Shown here in pieces: positions 7,778 to 15,649 of a stretch of DNA of 64,000 nucleotides; positions within the stretch are counted from its first letter, which is position 1; every line of letters starts with the position of its first letter. The position numbers and the translations under genes were made by a program. The notes beneath the pieces were generated by a model, which made no database searches, was not told the DNA's origin, and saw nothing but the letters and a program-made list of their open reading frames with translations. Source of the stretch: Glycocaulis sp050485565 (GTDB lineage Bacteria; Pseudomonadota; Alphaproteobacteria; Caulobacterales; Maricaulaceae); the NCBI RefSeq assembly GCF_050485565.1, contig NZ_JBJHBQ010000007.1:62001-126000 (forward strand), in the 5' to 3' direction.

Positions 7778-8131
7778 ATGCTACCCGCCAGCCTTGCCCG
7801 TCTGCTGGGTCTACGCAGCCGGACCATCCGTGTCCGCCCGGCACCCCTTATGGTCGCTGAACTACCGCGTTCGCGCCACTATTGCCTTAAGGGACGCCGT
7901 CCGGTCCTGAAGCCGGACCAGCGCATACGGCTTCGCCGGCCTACTGGCGAAGGAAAGGCCCTGGAAGCCTGGTGCGGCGGGCAAAGGATTGGCGAACTCC
8001 ATCCCGAAGACGTGGCCGAAGTAGAGCCCCTGCTCGACTGCGGTCAGAAACTCGAAGCCTGGATTGCGGCTCCAGCAGGCGGACAGGGACGGCCTGTCCG
8101 CGTTGCGATGGCTCTCCAGCTCCGGCAGTGA
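7778..8131 (+). CDS. Small HIRAN-like domain protein
   Basis: The 117-residue protein has a basic N-terminal stretch and, from about residue 45, a pattern like the HIRAN fold: DQRIRLRRPTGEGKALEAWCGGQRIGELHPEDVAEVEPLLDCGQ. HIRAN domains normally read L-REP-N-D-NAV-V-GG-IGYLP followed by a helix and LLDAG. HIRAN domains bind DNA ends or stalled forks in larger repair proteins; here it would stand alone. ATG 7778 was chosen for its GGAG ribosome-binding site; another ATG at 7766 lacks one. Assignment is by pattern only. The gene follows an EcfG-type promoter. Confidence 0.55.
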   Translation: MLPASLARLLGLRSRTIRVRPAPLMVAELPRSRHYCLKGRRPVLKPDQRIRLRRPTGEGKALEAWCGGQRIGELHPEDVAEVEPLLDCGQKLEAWIAAPAGGQGRPVRVAMALQLRQ

Positions 8132-8170
8132 GATCCACCTCCAAGCTTGACCGGAAAGCAGGCAGCCTGC

Positions 8171-8473
8171 CTATTCCAGCGCCTTCTTGCGGTCACCCAG
8201 ACGCAGCGGTGTGGTGTTGTCCTCTCCCTGATCGGTCAGGGTGGGAAATTCACCCTGATTTTCCAGAGCTTCAAGTGGCTCGACATCGGGATCACCGCCC
8301 CTCGGCCGGATCGGCCGGGTGGGATTATCTCCGGTTTCCTCGATTGATATCAGATCATCCGCGAGATTCTCATACGCTTGCGGTCCGCCTAGGGGGCTGC
8401 CAGCCTCCTCCCAGAGTCGGCGCGCGCGGGCCTGCACCTTTCCGGCGCGTTGGTCATCGGGCTTGTCGGGCAT
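8171..8473 (-). CDS. DUF2934 domain protein
   Basis: The 100-residue hydrophilic protein contains the short DUF2934 motif near the start: AGKVQARARRLWEEAGSPLGGPQAYENLADDLI, compared with the family's RAxELWEAEGRPEGR...HWLxAE. The remainder is acidic and proline-rich, probably disordered. DUF2934 proteins are small, of unknown function, and frequently found in alphaproteobacterial stress loci. ATG 8473 fits the promoter 32 bp upstream; longer in-frame starts would lie upstream of or inside that promoter. Confidence 0.75.
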   Translation of the reverse strand: MPDKPDDQRAGKVQARARRLWEEAGSPLGGPQAYENLADDLISIEETGDNPTRPIRPRGGDPDVEPLEALENQGEFPTLTDQGEDNTTPLRLGDRKKALE

Positions 8474-8505
8474 GAGTCTGCTCCATTGCTGTCCGCAGAA
8501 AAGCC

Positions 8506-8530
8506 AACAACCCGGTCCGCCAAGTGTTCC
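8506..8530 (-). promoter_or_regulatory. EcfG-type promoter for the DUF2934 gene
   Basis: On the minus strand GGAAC (8530-8526), a 16-bp spacer and TGTT (8509-8506), 32 bp before ATG 8473. Confidence 0.65.
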
Positions 8531-8572
8531 GCTATGTACCCGCTTCCACTGCAAAATTCTTCATTCGCTGAG

Positions 8573-8597
8573 GGAACAAGCGCACCGCGGCCCGGTT
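8573..8597 (+). promoter_or_regulatory. EcfG-type promoter for the Gln-rich peptide gene
   Basis: GGAAC (8573-8577), a 16-bp spacer and GGTT (8594-8597), 33 bp before ATG 8631. Confidence 0.65.
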
Positions 8598-8630
8598 GTC
8601 GGGCGCGGTGGAGGATCAATGGAGAGAGTC

Positions 8631-8795
8631 ATGAACAAGACACCCCAGAACAACGCAGACCAGAACCGTCCTGAACACCAGCAGGAAGGCGGTGATCAGG
8701 AGCAGCAGGGTCAACGCCAGCAAGGCCAGGATCAGGGCCGGGCACAGGCTCAGGCTGACGAGCGCCGTCCGGAAGAGCAGGAACCCCGGCGCTAG
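8631..8795 (+). CDS. Small Gln/Arg/Glu-rich hydrophilic protein
   Basis: A 54-residue protein composed mostly of Q, R, E, D, G and A (for example EHQQEGGDQEQQGQRQQGQ). It has no hydrophobic core and is likely disordered. Support for it being a real gene: a good GGAGAGAG ribosome-binding site, an EcfG-type promoter 33 bp upstream and a strong terminator 25 bp downstream, which together make a complete single-gene transcription unit. The composition resembles hydrophilin-type stress proteins, but no family is recognised and function is unknown. Confidence 0.7.
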   Translation: MNKTPQNNADQNRPEHQQEGGDQEQQGQRQQGQDQGRAQAQADERRPEEQEPRR

Positions 8796-8820
8796 ATACA
8801 TCGCACCTGTCTACCTCCCT

Positions 8821-8848
8821 GAAGCGGCGGCAACGCCGCTTCTTTTTT
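8821..8848 (+). terminator. Rho-independent terminator
   Basis: Perfect 9-bp stem (GAAGCGGCG 8821-8829, CGCCGCTTC 8834-8842) with a GCAA tetraloop and six T residues (8843-8848), just after the Gln-rich gene. Confidence 0.9.
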
Positions 8849-8867
8849 GGTTGCCAGCCCGTCCGAT

Positions 8868-8893
8868 GGAACCTGACGGGGAATGAGCCGGTT
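8868..8893 (+). promoter_or_regulatory. EcfG-type promoter for the membrane protein gene at 8946
   Basis: GGAAC (8868-8872), a 17-bp spacer and GGTT (8890-8893), 52 bp before ATG 8946. Confidence 0.6.
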
Positions 8894-8945
8894 GCTGTTG
8901 AGAGTTCCAGTTTTTGCTGCCCGCATCCCGCACGAGGAGACGAAT

Positions 8946-9431
8946 ATGAGTTTCAGACCGATAGCCGCGGCGGTGGCTGGTGTGGCAGGCACGGTCGCGA
9001 TGACGACCGCCATGCGGCGGCTCAACCGGCGGCTTCCCGCCAGTGCGCGATATCCTCTTCCGCCGCGCGAACTGGTGGAAGCAGGCGGGCCGGACCTGCC
9101 CGAACCCGTGGCCGAGGAAGTGACACTTCTGGGCCACGCCGGATATGGCGCAGCAACCGGCGCAATCATGCCGCTTCTGATCCCCCGCACATCGGTTCTT
9201 AACGGCGCGCTCTATGGCGGGCTAGTCTGGGTGCTCAGCTATCTGGGCTGGATTCCCGCCTCCGGCCTTCTGAAGAACGCGGCCTGCCATCCGCCATCAC
9301 GCAATCTGGCGATGATTGCTGTGCACCTGGTCTGGGGAGGCGTCACCGCCCTCGCCTACAAGGAACTGACCAGTGCCCAACACGAGATTTTCGCCGGACA
9401 CCACGCCCCCGACGCTGATCAGGAGTCTTGA
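8946..9431 (+). CDS. Small inner-membrane protein, YagU/DUF1440-like
   Basis: The 161-residue protein has four hydrophobic segments: an N-terminal IAAAVAGVAGTVAMTTAM, a GYGAATGAIMPLLI region, LYGGLVWVLSYLGWIPA and MIAVHLVWGGVTALAY. The pattern (RYPLPPRELVE after the first helix, YGGLVWVLSYLGW, HLVWGG) resembles YagU/DUF1440-type proteins, though the family name is tentative. ATG 8946 follows GAGGAG. It is followed 3 bp later by a small gene and is preceded by an EcfG-type promoter. Confidence 0.7.
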   Translation: MSFRPIAAAVAGVAGTVAMTTAMRRLNRRLPASARYPLPPRELVEAGGPDLPEPVAEEVTLLGHAGYGAATGAIMPLLIPRTSVLNGALYGGLVWVLSYLGWIPASGLLKNAACHPPSRNLAMIAVHLVWGGVTALAYKELTSAQHEIFAGHHAPDADQES

Positions 9432-9434
9432 ACC

Positions 9435-9674
9435 ATGTCTGTCAAGCCCCCGCCCCGCGAAGCGGCTGCAGAAGCCCTGCACATACTGCGCGAATCCCAT
9501 CCCGACCCCAAGGCCGCCAGTCCCGAAGCGCACGCCTTGGCGAAAACCTTGGCGGAGGACGAACTGGAAGCGCTGGCGCAGGCGGGATCCGGTCATTCCG
9601 GCAAGCGCGGTGCGCCGGAAGAATTGCCACCTCGCCGAAGTGGCCCGGAGCGTAGCGATGGTGACCCCCGCTAG
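9435..9674 (+). CDS. Small hydrophilic protein of unknown function
   Basis: The 79-residue product is hydrophilic, with an alpha-helical middle (EAHALAKTLAEDELEALAQAG) and a charged, proline-rich tail. It begins 3 bp after the membrane protein gene, so the two are probably co-transcribed. Its last 4 bp overlap the end of the convergent mechanosensitive channel gene. No family is recognised. The tight spacing supports a real gene; the sequence itself gives no functional clue. Confidence 0.6.
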   Translation: MSVKPPPREAAAEALHILRESHPDPKAASPEAHALAKTLAEDELEALAQAGSGHSGKRGAPEELPPRRSGPERSDGDPR

Positions 9675-10621
9675 TAGGCCTCAGCTTGCGCGTTATCGGA
9701 TATCGTGGTGTCGGCACGCAGGCAGGGCAGAGCTTCAGGATAGTGTTCGCGCAGCCAGACGATCATCTGCTCGCGGATGGCACAGCGCAGCTCCCAGGCC
9801 GCGCCTGAATTGGCTGCACTGGCCAGCGCGCGGACCTGGATCGTTGTGACATCGGTTTCGACCACCTGCAGCACCACGACCTTGCCATCCCATTGCGGGG
9901 CCGCCTCGACCATTTCTTTCAGCTTCCCGCGCATGGCTTCCAGCGGGGCGCGGTAGTCCAGATGCCAGAATACAGGTCCGATGATGGAGGCGGTCTCGCG
10001 CGTCCAGTTCTGGAAAGGCTGATCGATGAATACGCGCAGCGGGACCACCAGACGGCGTAAATCCCAGATGCGGATGACGACGTGGAACAGGCCGATCTCC
10101 TCGATCCAGCCCCACTCGCCTTCAACCACCACGGCGTCATCGATGCGGATGGGCTGGGTGAAGGCGATCTGCAGCCCCGCGATCAGGTTGGACAGGACGG
10201 GCTGGGCGGCGATACCGACCGCAATGCCGACAATGCCCGCCGATGCGAACAGAGAGAAGCCGATCTGCCGCGCCCCTGGAACAACGGTGAGCGCAGTGGC
10301 GAAAACCAGCACTGACACGGTAATCGTCCACACCCGGCGCAGCATGGTCAGACGCGTGGCGCGGCGGCGCGCGTTCAGATTGTCGGAGGCTTTCAGATCA
10401 AGCCGGGCAAGCTTCCGGTTGAGCGATAGAAGCCCCAATTGCAAAATGACGATACCGACGGCCAGTACAAGCAGTATACGGGCGGCCAGCTCAACAATTT
10501 CCACCAGCCGCGCATCAACTGCGGCGAAACGCGTTACAAGCGCCAGCACCACTGCGGAGAAAAAAAGGACTGCAGGCGTTTTGAGAACGGATAAAAGGCG
10601 ATTCACATCAGTTTTATTCAT
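9671..10621 (-). CDS. Mechanosensitive ion channel, MscS family
   Basis: The 316-residue protein has three or four N-terminal membrane helices (AVLFFSAVVLALVT, ILLVLAVGIVILQLGLL, TITVSVLVFATALTVV). The MscS pore helix and beta domain follow: GFSLFASAGIVGIAVGIAAQPVLSNLIAGLQIAFTQPIRIDDAVVVEGEWGWIEEIGL, then a C-terminal alpha-beta domain. Such channels open under membrane tension and release solutes on hypo-osmotic shock. The start at 10621 follows its EcfG-type promoter, which lies within the divergent otsB gene. Pairing an osmotic channel with trehalose genes is consistent with osmotic stress handling. Confidence 0.9.
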   Translation of the reverse strand: MNKTDVNRLLSVLKTPAVLFFSAVVLALVTRFAAVDARLVEIVELAARILLVLAVGIVILQLGLLSLNRKLARLDLKASDNLNARRRATRLTMLRRVWTITVSVLVFATALTVVPGARQIGFSLFASAGIVGIAVGIAAQPVLSNLIAGLQIAFTQPIRIDDAVVVEGEWGWIEEIGLFHVVIRIWDLRRLVVPLRVFIDQPFQNWTRETASIIGPVFWHLDYRAPLEAMRGKLKEMVEAAPQWDGKVVVLQVVETDVTTIQVRALASAANSGAAWELRCAIREQMIVWLREHYPEALPCLRADTTISDNAQAEAY

Positions 10622-10657
10622 ACTTGAAATCTCCGCATTCTGGCGTTGGAGGGCGGC

Positions 10658-11395
10658 GTGACCCACCCTCCCCAATTGAACCTAGAAGTGGACGCACTGT
10701 TCCTTGATTTTGACGGCACCCTGACGGAGATCGTGACGAGACCGGACGATGCACGCCTGTCACCCGACCGGGCCAACAGGTTGTCCGTGCTGGCGGAACG
10801 CATGCAGGGCGCGGTGGCCATTCTCAGCGGCCGGCCGGTTTATGACCTGGATGAGCGCCTGCCCCGGGCCTTGTGGCGTGTCGGCGGGCACGGCGCGGAG
10901 ACGGCCGCTCCCGGCGAGCCGACGGCAACCAGTAGCACCGCGACCGCGAAGGCCCTCGCCCTGACTGAAGTCCTGCGTGGGGTGGCAGCCTCACTGGACG
11001 GCGTGCAGCTGGAAGAAAAGCCCACCGGAGCCGCATTGCACTTTCGCACACGCCCCGAGGCCGGGCCTGCTTGCAGCGAGGCCATGAGAGCCGCGGCAGG
11101 CAAGGTCGGCGGATTTGAGATCCAGCACGGCAAGATGGTCGTAGAAGCGCGGCCAGCTGGCGCGAATAAGGGTAAGGCTCTCGCTCAGCTCACGGGCGTG
11201 CCTGCGTTCACCGGCCGGCGGCCGATAATGATCGGCGACGATCTGACCGACGAGCCCGCCATGCACGTGGCGCGCACACTTGGCGGGCTGGCCATCAAGG
11301 TCGGCAGTGGTGACAGCTGCGCCGGTTTCCGCTTGCGTGGCCCGGAAGAAGTACATCAATGGCTGGAGGCGGCTTTGGCCTCTGCACGGGGTTAG
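10658..11395 (+). CDS. otsB: Trehalose-6-phosphate phosphatase
   Basis: The 245-residue HAD-superfamily enzyme has motif I DFDGTLTEIV (nucleophile and acid/base aspartates), motif II in VAILSGRPVYDLD, and motif IV GDDLTDEPAM. It removes phosphate from trehalose 6-phosphate made by OtsA. GTG 10658 was chosen because GGAGGG sits 5 bp upstream; an in-frame TTG at 10646 lies before that site. Its end overlaps the convergent MFS gene by 4 bp. OtsA is encoded 13 kb away in the same island. I see no EcfG-type promoter directly upstream. Confidence 0.9.
   Translation: MTHPPQLNLEVDALFLDFDGTLTEIVTRPDDARLSPDRANRLSVLAERMQGAVAILSGRPVYDLDERLPRALWRVGGHGAETAAPGEPTATSSTATAKALALTEVLRGVAASLDGVQLEEKPTGAALHFRTRPEAGPACSEAMRAAAGKVGGFEIQHGKMVVEARPAGANKGKALAQLTGVPAFTGRRPIMIGDDLTDEPAMHVARTLGGLAIKVGSGDSCAGFRLRGPEEVHQWLEAALASARG
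10679..10703 (-). promoter_or_regulatory. EcfG-type promoter for the mscS-family gene
   Basis: On the minus strand GGAAC (10703-10699), a 16-bp spacer and GGTT (10682-10679), 57 bp before ATG 10621. It lies inside the 5' end of otsB. Confidence 0.6.
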
Positions 11396-12627
11396 CCGGC
11401 ACGCCCGTCATCAGGCAGTTCCAGCGGCCCGGCCACCGGATGAAGCGGCACCGGCATTGTCGTCCGGTCCGCTTCCCCGGCGCGCGCAGGGCGCGTGAGC
11501 AGCCGCGCCGTTCCCGTCACCACAATAGCCAGCTGAAAGGCCATCAGAACGCCGATAAATCCGGCAGCGCCTGCCATGTCCATGGCAAGACCGCCAACCA
11601 TCGGACCCATAGCCGCTCCGGCCGCCAGCACCATGACCAGCGTCCCGGCCGCTGTAACCATATCGCGCCGCTCCACACGGTCATTGACCTGCGCGGCAGC
11701 GATGGCCTGCACCGGGAACACGGCTGCGCCCAGCGCAGCGCCCAGCGCAAGCGTGAGAGCTGGCTGGCCTGCAGGCAGTAGTGCAAACGCGATCAACACC
11801 AGTACGGCCCCCAAGGCGGCGCCAGCGGCCACGCCCCGCCTGCTGACCCGGTCCGACAGGCGCCCAAGGGGCCATTGCGCCAGCATCGCCCCGCCCGTCG
11901 CCAGTGCCATGAACATGCCAAGCTGCGCGGTGGTCAGCCCCCGGCTCTCCGCAAACACCGGCGCGAGGGCAAAAAAGCACCCCACCGACATGCCCGTGAA
12001 CAGGGTCGCCAGCGTGCCGAAGGGCGATGCCCGGAAGATGAGACCAGGCCGGAGGCGGCCCGCCGAGATCTCCTCCATCGGACTTTGGGCCTTGCTCAGC
12101 GAGGCCGGCACCAGCGCCAGGGACAGAATGATGGAAACGACGGCAAAAAGTACGAATCCCTCGGGTGCCGCCAGTGAAATCTGAAGCTGTCCCAGCGCCC
12201 CGGCGCCAAGGCCCGTTGCGGCATAGATCGCCAGCAAACCGCCGCGCTGGTTGGAGGTGACAGAGGCATTCAGCCAGCTCTCCACGACCATGAGCATGCC
12301 GGCAAAGCACAATCCGCTGAACGCCCGGATCACCAGCCAGGCGGGCAGATCGATGACCAAAAGGTGGGCCAACGCGGCGGTCGAGGCGAGCGATGCGAGG
12401 GCGGAAAACGCCCTCAAATGACCGGCTCGCCGTATGATCGACGGTGCCAGGAAACTTCCCACGCCCATGCCGACAAAAAAGCCGCTCATCACCGCACCGA
12501 TACCCAGGGCCGAGAAGCCTTCCGCCTGGCCACGCAGTGCCAGCAATGTGCCCTGAAGGGCATTACCCATCTGGAGAAGAGCAAAACCCAGCAGCAGGGC
12601 GGCGGCGGAGGCAATGATCTGACGCAA
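11392..12627 (-). CDS. MFS transporter, YcaD-like
   Basis: The 411-residue protein has 12 predicted membrane helices in two six-helix halves. The loop after helix 2 (SIIRRAGHLRAF) and the sequence MVVESWLNA in helix 4 match the YcaD/TetA-like branch of small-solute MFS permeases. A second-half loop reads GRLSDRVSRRGV. The substrate is unknown. There is no EcfG-type promoter within 130 bp upstream, so it may be read through from the PRC-barrel gene or from an unrecognised promoter. Confidence 0.85.
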   Translation of the reverse strand: MRQIIASAAALLLGFALLQMGNALQGTLLALRGQAEGFSALGIGAVMSGFFVGMGVGSFLAPSIIRRAGHLRAFSALASLASTAALAHLLVIDLPAWLVIRAFSGLCFAGMLMVVESWLNASVTSNQRGGLLAIYAATGLGAGALGQLQISLAAPEGFVLFAVVSIILSLALVPASLSKAQSPMEEISAGRLRPGLIFRASPFGTLATLFTGMSVGCFFALAPVFAESRGLTTAQLGMFMALATGGAMLAQWPLGRLSDRVSRRGVAAGAALGAVLVLIAFALLPAGQPALTLALGAALGAAVFPVQAIAAAQVNDRVERRDMVTAAGTLVMVLAAGAAMGPMVGGLAMDMAGAAGFIGVLMAFQLAIVVTGTARLLTRPARAGEADRTTMPVPLHPVAGPLELPDDGRAG

Positions 12628-12700
12628 GGGTTCGATCCGCTATTGGCTGTCAGGGGTAATGACCGGCCTACGCGTTCGGCGCGGCTGCGGTTTCATGAAA

Positions 12701-12726
12701 AGGCCCGGGCGCGAGCACCCGGGCCT
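12701..12726 (-). terminator. Hairpin after the PRC-barrel gene
   Basis: Perfect 9-bp stem AGGCCCGGG (12701-12709) and CCCGGGCCT (12718-12726) with an 8-nt loop. On the minus strand it is followed by TTTTCAT, a weak T-tract. It lies between the PRC-barrel gene and the MFS gene. Confidence 0.6.
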
Positions 12727-12751
12727 CTCCGATACCGCCAGTAAGAAGGCG

Positions 12752-14362
12752 TTAGCCTCCAGCGCGGTTGCGGTTGCGCTCATGATCGGGCAGGTCTTCA
12801 AACCGGCTCTGGGTCATGCCGAGCACAAGGCGCGGCTCGCCGTCCTGCATCTCCAGCTCGACCTGGTCGATATCTACTTCGACCTGTCGCCGGCCGAGAC
12901 CGAGGAAGCCATTGGTGCGGACAATGACTGCCGCAACATCGGGGTCCGGCTCGGTCATCGCGACGGTGTCGCCACCGCGCGCATAGGCCGTGTCACTGTA
13001 GGAACGCACCTGATGCACCGAACCGAGCCGCTCGCCATCAGACGAGAAGACGGGGGTGTCCACCCAGTGATGGCCATCGGTGTAAACGTCGCCGTGGACT
13101 TCACCGGAAGCCTGAGCGCGTTGCGTAGCCGCATCCGCCTGAGTTTGCCCGGCAGCACCGGGTTGCGTCTGCGTCTGAGCTTGGGTCTGGGTCTGACCCT
13201 GGAGGCCGGCATCAGTCTGCGTTGCCGCGCCGTCCTGGCGATCCTGCCAGGTCCGGTCAGTACGGTCGGTACGGTCGTCCGTGTTCCACATGCCGTCATC
13301 ATCGTCGCGAGCATGCTCGCGCAGACGCTCAAACTCGGCATTGGACATATCCAGAATGATGCGCTGCTCGCCATCGACGGACGTACGCTGTGCGCTGCCC
13401 GCTTCGATCTCGACCTCACGGGTGCCGATACCCAGGAAGCCGCCTGTTTCCACGACGAGGCCGGTGACATCAAGATCCGATGTGTCGCCATCGGTCATGT
13501 CAGTGTAAGTGCCGGCATCGGCGCCGCCACGCACACGTTCAACCGAGCCTACGCGCTCGCCGTCATTGGTATAGACAGCGACGTCACGCAGGGGATGGTC
13601 ATCGCGGAAAGCATCATCGGTAGCAAACGTGCCCCGATCATGGCCGGCCTGCCCCTGAACGCCGGTCTGAGTGTTGGACGCAGGGATCAACCCGCCCTCG
13701 TCGTCGTCAGTCCACTGATCGCGATCCTGACGCTGTTGGTCCTGCCAGTCGCGGTCCTGACCGGGCTGCTGGGTGTCGCGATCCTGCCAGTCACGGTCCT
13801 GGCCTGTACGATCCTGATCGGCGCGGCCAGGCTGGAGGTGCTGCTGCTGAGTACGGTCCTGCTGGGTGCGCTGGCCATTCCACATACCATCATCTTCGCG
13901 GGCATGCTCGCGCATGCGCTCGAACTCCTCGTTCGACATGTCCAGAATGATGCGCTGTTCACCGTTTACCGATGTGCGCGTGGCGTTACCGGCCTCGACG
14001 CGCACTTCACGCGTACCGATGCCGAGAAAGCCACCGGTCGAGACCACGAGGCCGTCTACGTCGAGGTCCTCGGTGCGGCCATCAGCCATGTCTGTATACT
14101 GGCCGGTTTGGATGCCGCCAGCGACACGATCGACCGTGCCGATGCGTTCGCCATCCCGGCTGTAAACTGCAACGCCTTCAAGCGAATGGCCGTCATCAAA
14201 CCAGTCACCCGGATTGAACCAATCGTTCTGACGTTCACCAGTGGTGTGCTGACGGTCTCCGGTCGTTTGCTGCTGCGTGGCAGGGTCCTGAACGGGATCC
14301 TGGGCGACGCTAGGCGCAGCCACGAGGGCGAGCGCACTGGAGGCAATAAGCATCGTTTTCAT
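12752..14362 (-). CDS. Exported protein with three PRC-barrel-like repeats
   Basis: The 536-residue protein starts MKTMLIASSALALVAAPSVAQ, a Sec signal peptide with an AxA-type site near residue 20. Three related segments of about 95 residues follow at roughly 60-155, 262-355 and 430-525. Each has VAVYSRDGERIGTVDRV-like and GGFLGIGTREVRVEAG-like motifs and an EQRIILDMSNEEFERMREHA ending. They resemble PRC-barrel domains. The linkers are rich in Q, D, T and R (for example DRDWQDRDTQQPGQDRDWQD). PRC-barrel proteins bind varied partners; a periplasmic stress role is inferred from its EcfG-type promoter. A 680-codon open frame on the opposite strand is a composition artefact. Confidence 0.8.
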   Translation of the reverse strand: MKTMLIASSALALVAAPSVAQDPVQDPATQQQTTGDRQHTTGERQNDWFNPGDWFDDGHSLEGVAVYSRDGERIGTVDRVAGGIQTGQYTDMADGRTEDLDVDGLVVSTGGFLGIGTREVRVEAGNATRTSVNGEQRIILDMSNEEFERMREHAREDDGMWNGQRTQQDRTQQQHLQPGRADQDRTGQDRDWQDRDTQQPGQDRDWQDQQRQDRDQWTDDDEGGLIPASNTQTGVQGQAGHDRGTFATDDAFRDDHPLRDVAVYTNDGERVGSVERVRGGADAGTYTDMTDGDTSDLDVTGLVVETGGFLGIGTREVEIEAGSAQRTSVDGEQRIILDMSNAEFERLREHARDDDDGMWNTDDRTDRTDRTWQDRQDGAATQTDAGLQGQTQTQAQTQTQPGAAGQTQADAATQRAQASGEVHGDVYTDGHHWVDTPVFSSDGERLGSVHQVRSYSDTAYARGGDTVAMTEPDPDVAAVIVRTNGFLGLGRRQVEVDIDQVELEMQDGEPRLVLGMTQSRFEDLPDHERNRNRAGG

Positions 14363-14396
14363 TTCGAGCACTCCTGTTGCTGCTTGGGACCGAGAC

Positions 14397-14421
14397 AACA
14401 GGGATGCGGCGGGGATGTTCC
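14397..14421 (-). promoter_or_regulatory. EcfG-type promoter for the PRC-barrel gene
   Basis: On the minus strand GGAAC (14421-14417), a 16-bp spacer and TGTT (14400-14397), 34 bp before ATG 14362. Confidence 0.65.
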
Positions 14422-14453
14422 CCGCCAGCCAACGAAACACTCCGCTCAAGTAA

Positions 14454-14479
14454 GGAACTTGCGTTACTGGGCAGGCGTT
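14454..14479 (+). promoter_or_regulatory. EcfG-type promoter for the YihY/BrkB gene
   Basis: GGAAC (14454-14458), a 17-bp spacer and CGTT (14476-14479), the exact consensus -10. It lies inside an in-frame upstream extension of the yihY frame, so the start codon must be further downstream. Confidence 0.65.
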
Positions 14480-14511
14480 TCAGGGCAACTGCATTCGAGG
14501 AAAACCCCGCC

Positions 14512-15603
14512 TTGCGCCCACGACGTCCCACGCCCCGCACGACTGGCCGCCTGCGCGGCCTGTCTTTATACAATGCGAAAAGCCGCCGCGATTTCCGGCT
14601 GCCGCGCCGGGAGCGGGCACGTGCCCGGCAGGCCGGAAGGGGCCGCCGCGCGGCAACTCCGCGAGACATACCCCTCGCCGGATGGCGCGACATCCTGGTA
14701 AGAAGCTGGGGCAAGTTCCTGGCCCACAGGCTGCTGCTTATTGCAGCCGGACTGACCTTCTTCGCACTACTGGGCATATTCCCGGCGCTGACGGCGATTG
14801 TCTCCGTCTACGGGCTGTTTACCGATCCGGCAAATATCGCGGAGCAACTATCTCTTCTCGAGGGTTTTGTACCCGGCGGCGCGCTGGAGCTGCTCGCTAC
14901 GCAGATGACCGACATCGCCTCGCGCAGTGATGGGGCTCTGACCTTTGGCCTGATTGCCGGTCTGGCCGTTGCCCTTTGGACAGCGAATGCCGGCATGCGC
15001 AACCTCTTCAATGCGCTCAATATCGTGTACGAGGAGGAAGAGACGCGCGGCATGATCCGCATGACCCTGATTTCCCTCGCCTTCACTGCCTGCGTGCTGG
15101 TTTTCGCAGGCATCGTCATCGCTCTCATCATAGTGCTTCCGGTGGTGCTGGAGCTTCTTGGTCTTGGCGCGTGGGAAAGCTGGATTCTGCTGGCCCGATG
15201 GCCCGCCCTTTTCATCATTGTCACGCTTGGCCTCTCGATCGCCTATCGTTGGGGACCCAGCAGGCGCAAACCGCGCTGGCGCTGGGTCACGCCAGGGGGG
15301 CTGCTTGCGACCAGCCTATGGATGATCGCAGCCTTCGCGGTCTCCTGGTACGTGGAGAATTTCGGCCGGTATGACGACACTTACGGGTCTTTCGGGGCCG
15401 GGATCGGCTTCATGATGTGGCTATGGGTGTCATCCATCATCGTGCTGCTCGGCGCCCAATTGAACGCGGAGCAGGAACACCAGACGGCGCGTGATACGAC
15501 CATGCCGCCCGACCGCCCGCTCGGACAGCGCGGGGCCACCGTGGCCGATACTGTCGGCAGGGCCACCGGCGCAAAGGGAACAGACGCGCCGCCAGCCGGT
15601 TGA
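14512..15603 (+). CDS. YihY/BrkB family inner-membrane protein
   Basis: The core has six membrane helices with family motifs: RDIPLAGWRDILVRSW, LIAAGLTFFALLGIFPALTAIVSVYGLF, ALWTANAGMRNLFNALNIVYEEEETRG and GPSRRKPRWRWVTPGGLLAT...FGRYDDTYGSFGAGIGFMMWLW. The function of YihY proteins is unsettled; the old RNase BN label is wrong. The frame is open from ATG 14377, but an EcfG-type promoter at 14454-14479 would initiate near 14486, so that ATG cannot be used. TTG 14512, preceded by GAGGA, is the best remaining start and gives 363 residues with an Arg-rich N-terminal tail. The start is uncertain. Confidence 0.8.
   Translation: MRPRRPTPRTTGRLRGLSLYNAKSRRDFRLPRRERARARQAGRGRRAATPRDIPLAGWRDILVRSWGKFLAHRLLLIAAGLTFFALLGIFPALTAIVSVYGLFTDPANIAEQLSLLEGFVPGGALELLATQMTDIASRSDGALTFGLIAGLAVALWTANAGMRNLFNALNIVYEEEETRGMIRMTLISLAFTACVLVFAGIVIALIIVLPVVLELLGLGAWESWILLARWPALFIIVTLGLSIAYRWGPSRRKPRWRWVTPGGLLATSLWMIAAFAVSWYVENFGRYDDTYGSFGAGIGFMMWLWVSSIIVLLGAQLNAEQEHQTARDTTMPPDRPLGQRGATVADTVGRATGAKGTDAPPAG
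15577..15601 (+). promoter_or_regulatory. EcfG-type promoter for the SDR gene at 15650
   Basis: GGAAC (15577-15581), a 16-bp spacer and GGTT (15598-15601), 48 bp before ATG 15650, overlapping the end of the yihY-like gene. Confidence 0.65.
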
Positions 15604-15649
15604 TGCGCTCACACAGCCAAGGGCTGCCCGCACCAGCAGGAGAGCACCG

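Noticed and set aside
14377..14511. N-terminal extension of the YihY-like protein from ATG 14377
   Set aside because: The extension is Arg-rich with no family similarity and spans the EcfG-type promoter, so the transcript should not include it.
12659..14701. Open frame of 680 codons on the plus strand across the PRC-barrel gene
   Set aside because: It is antisense to the signal-peptide-bearing repeat protein on the minus strand. Its translation has no family features and reflects GC-rich codon bias.
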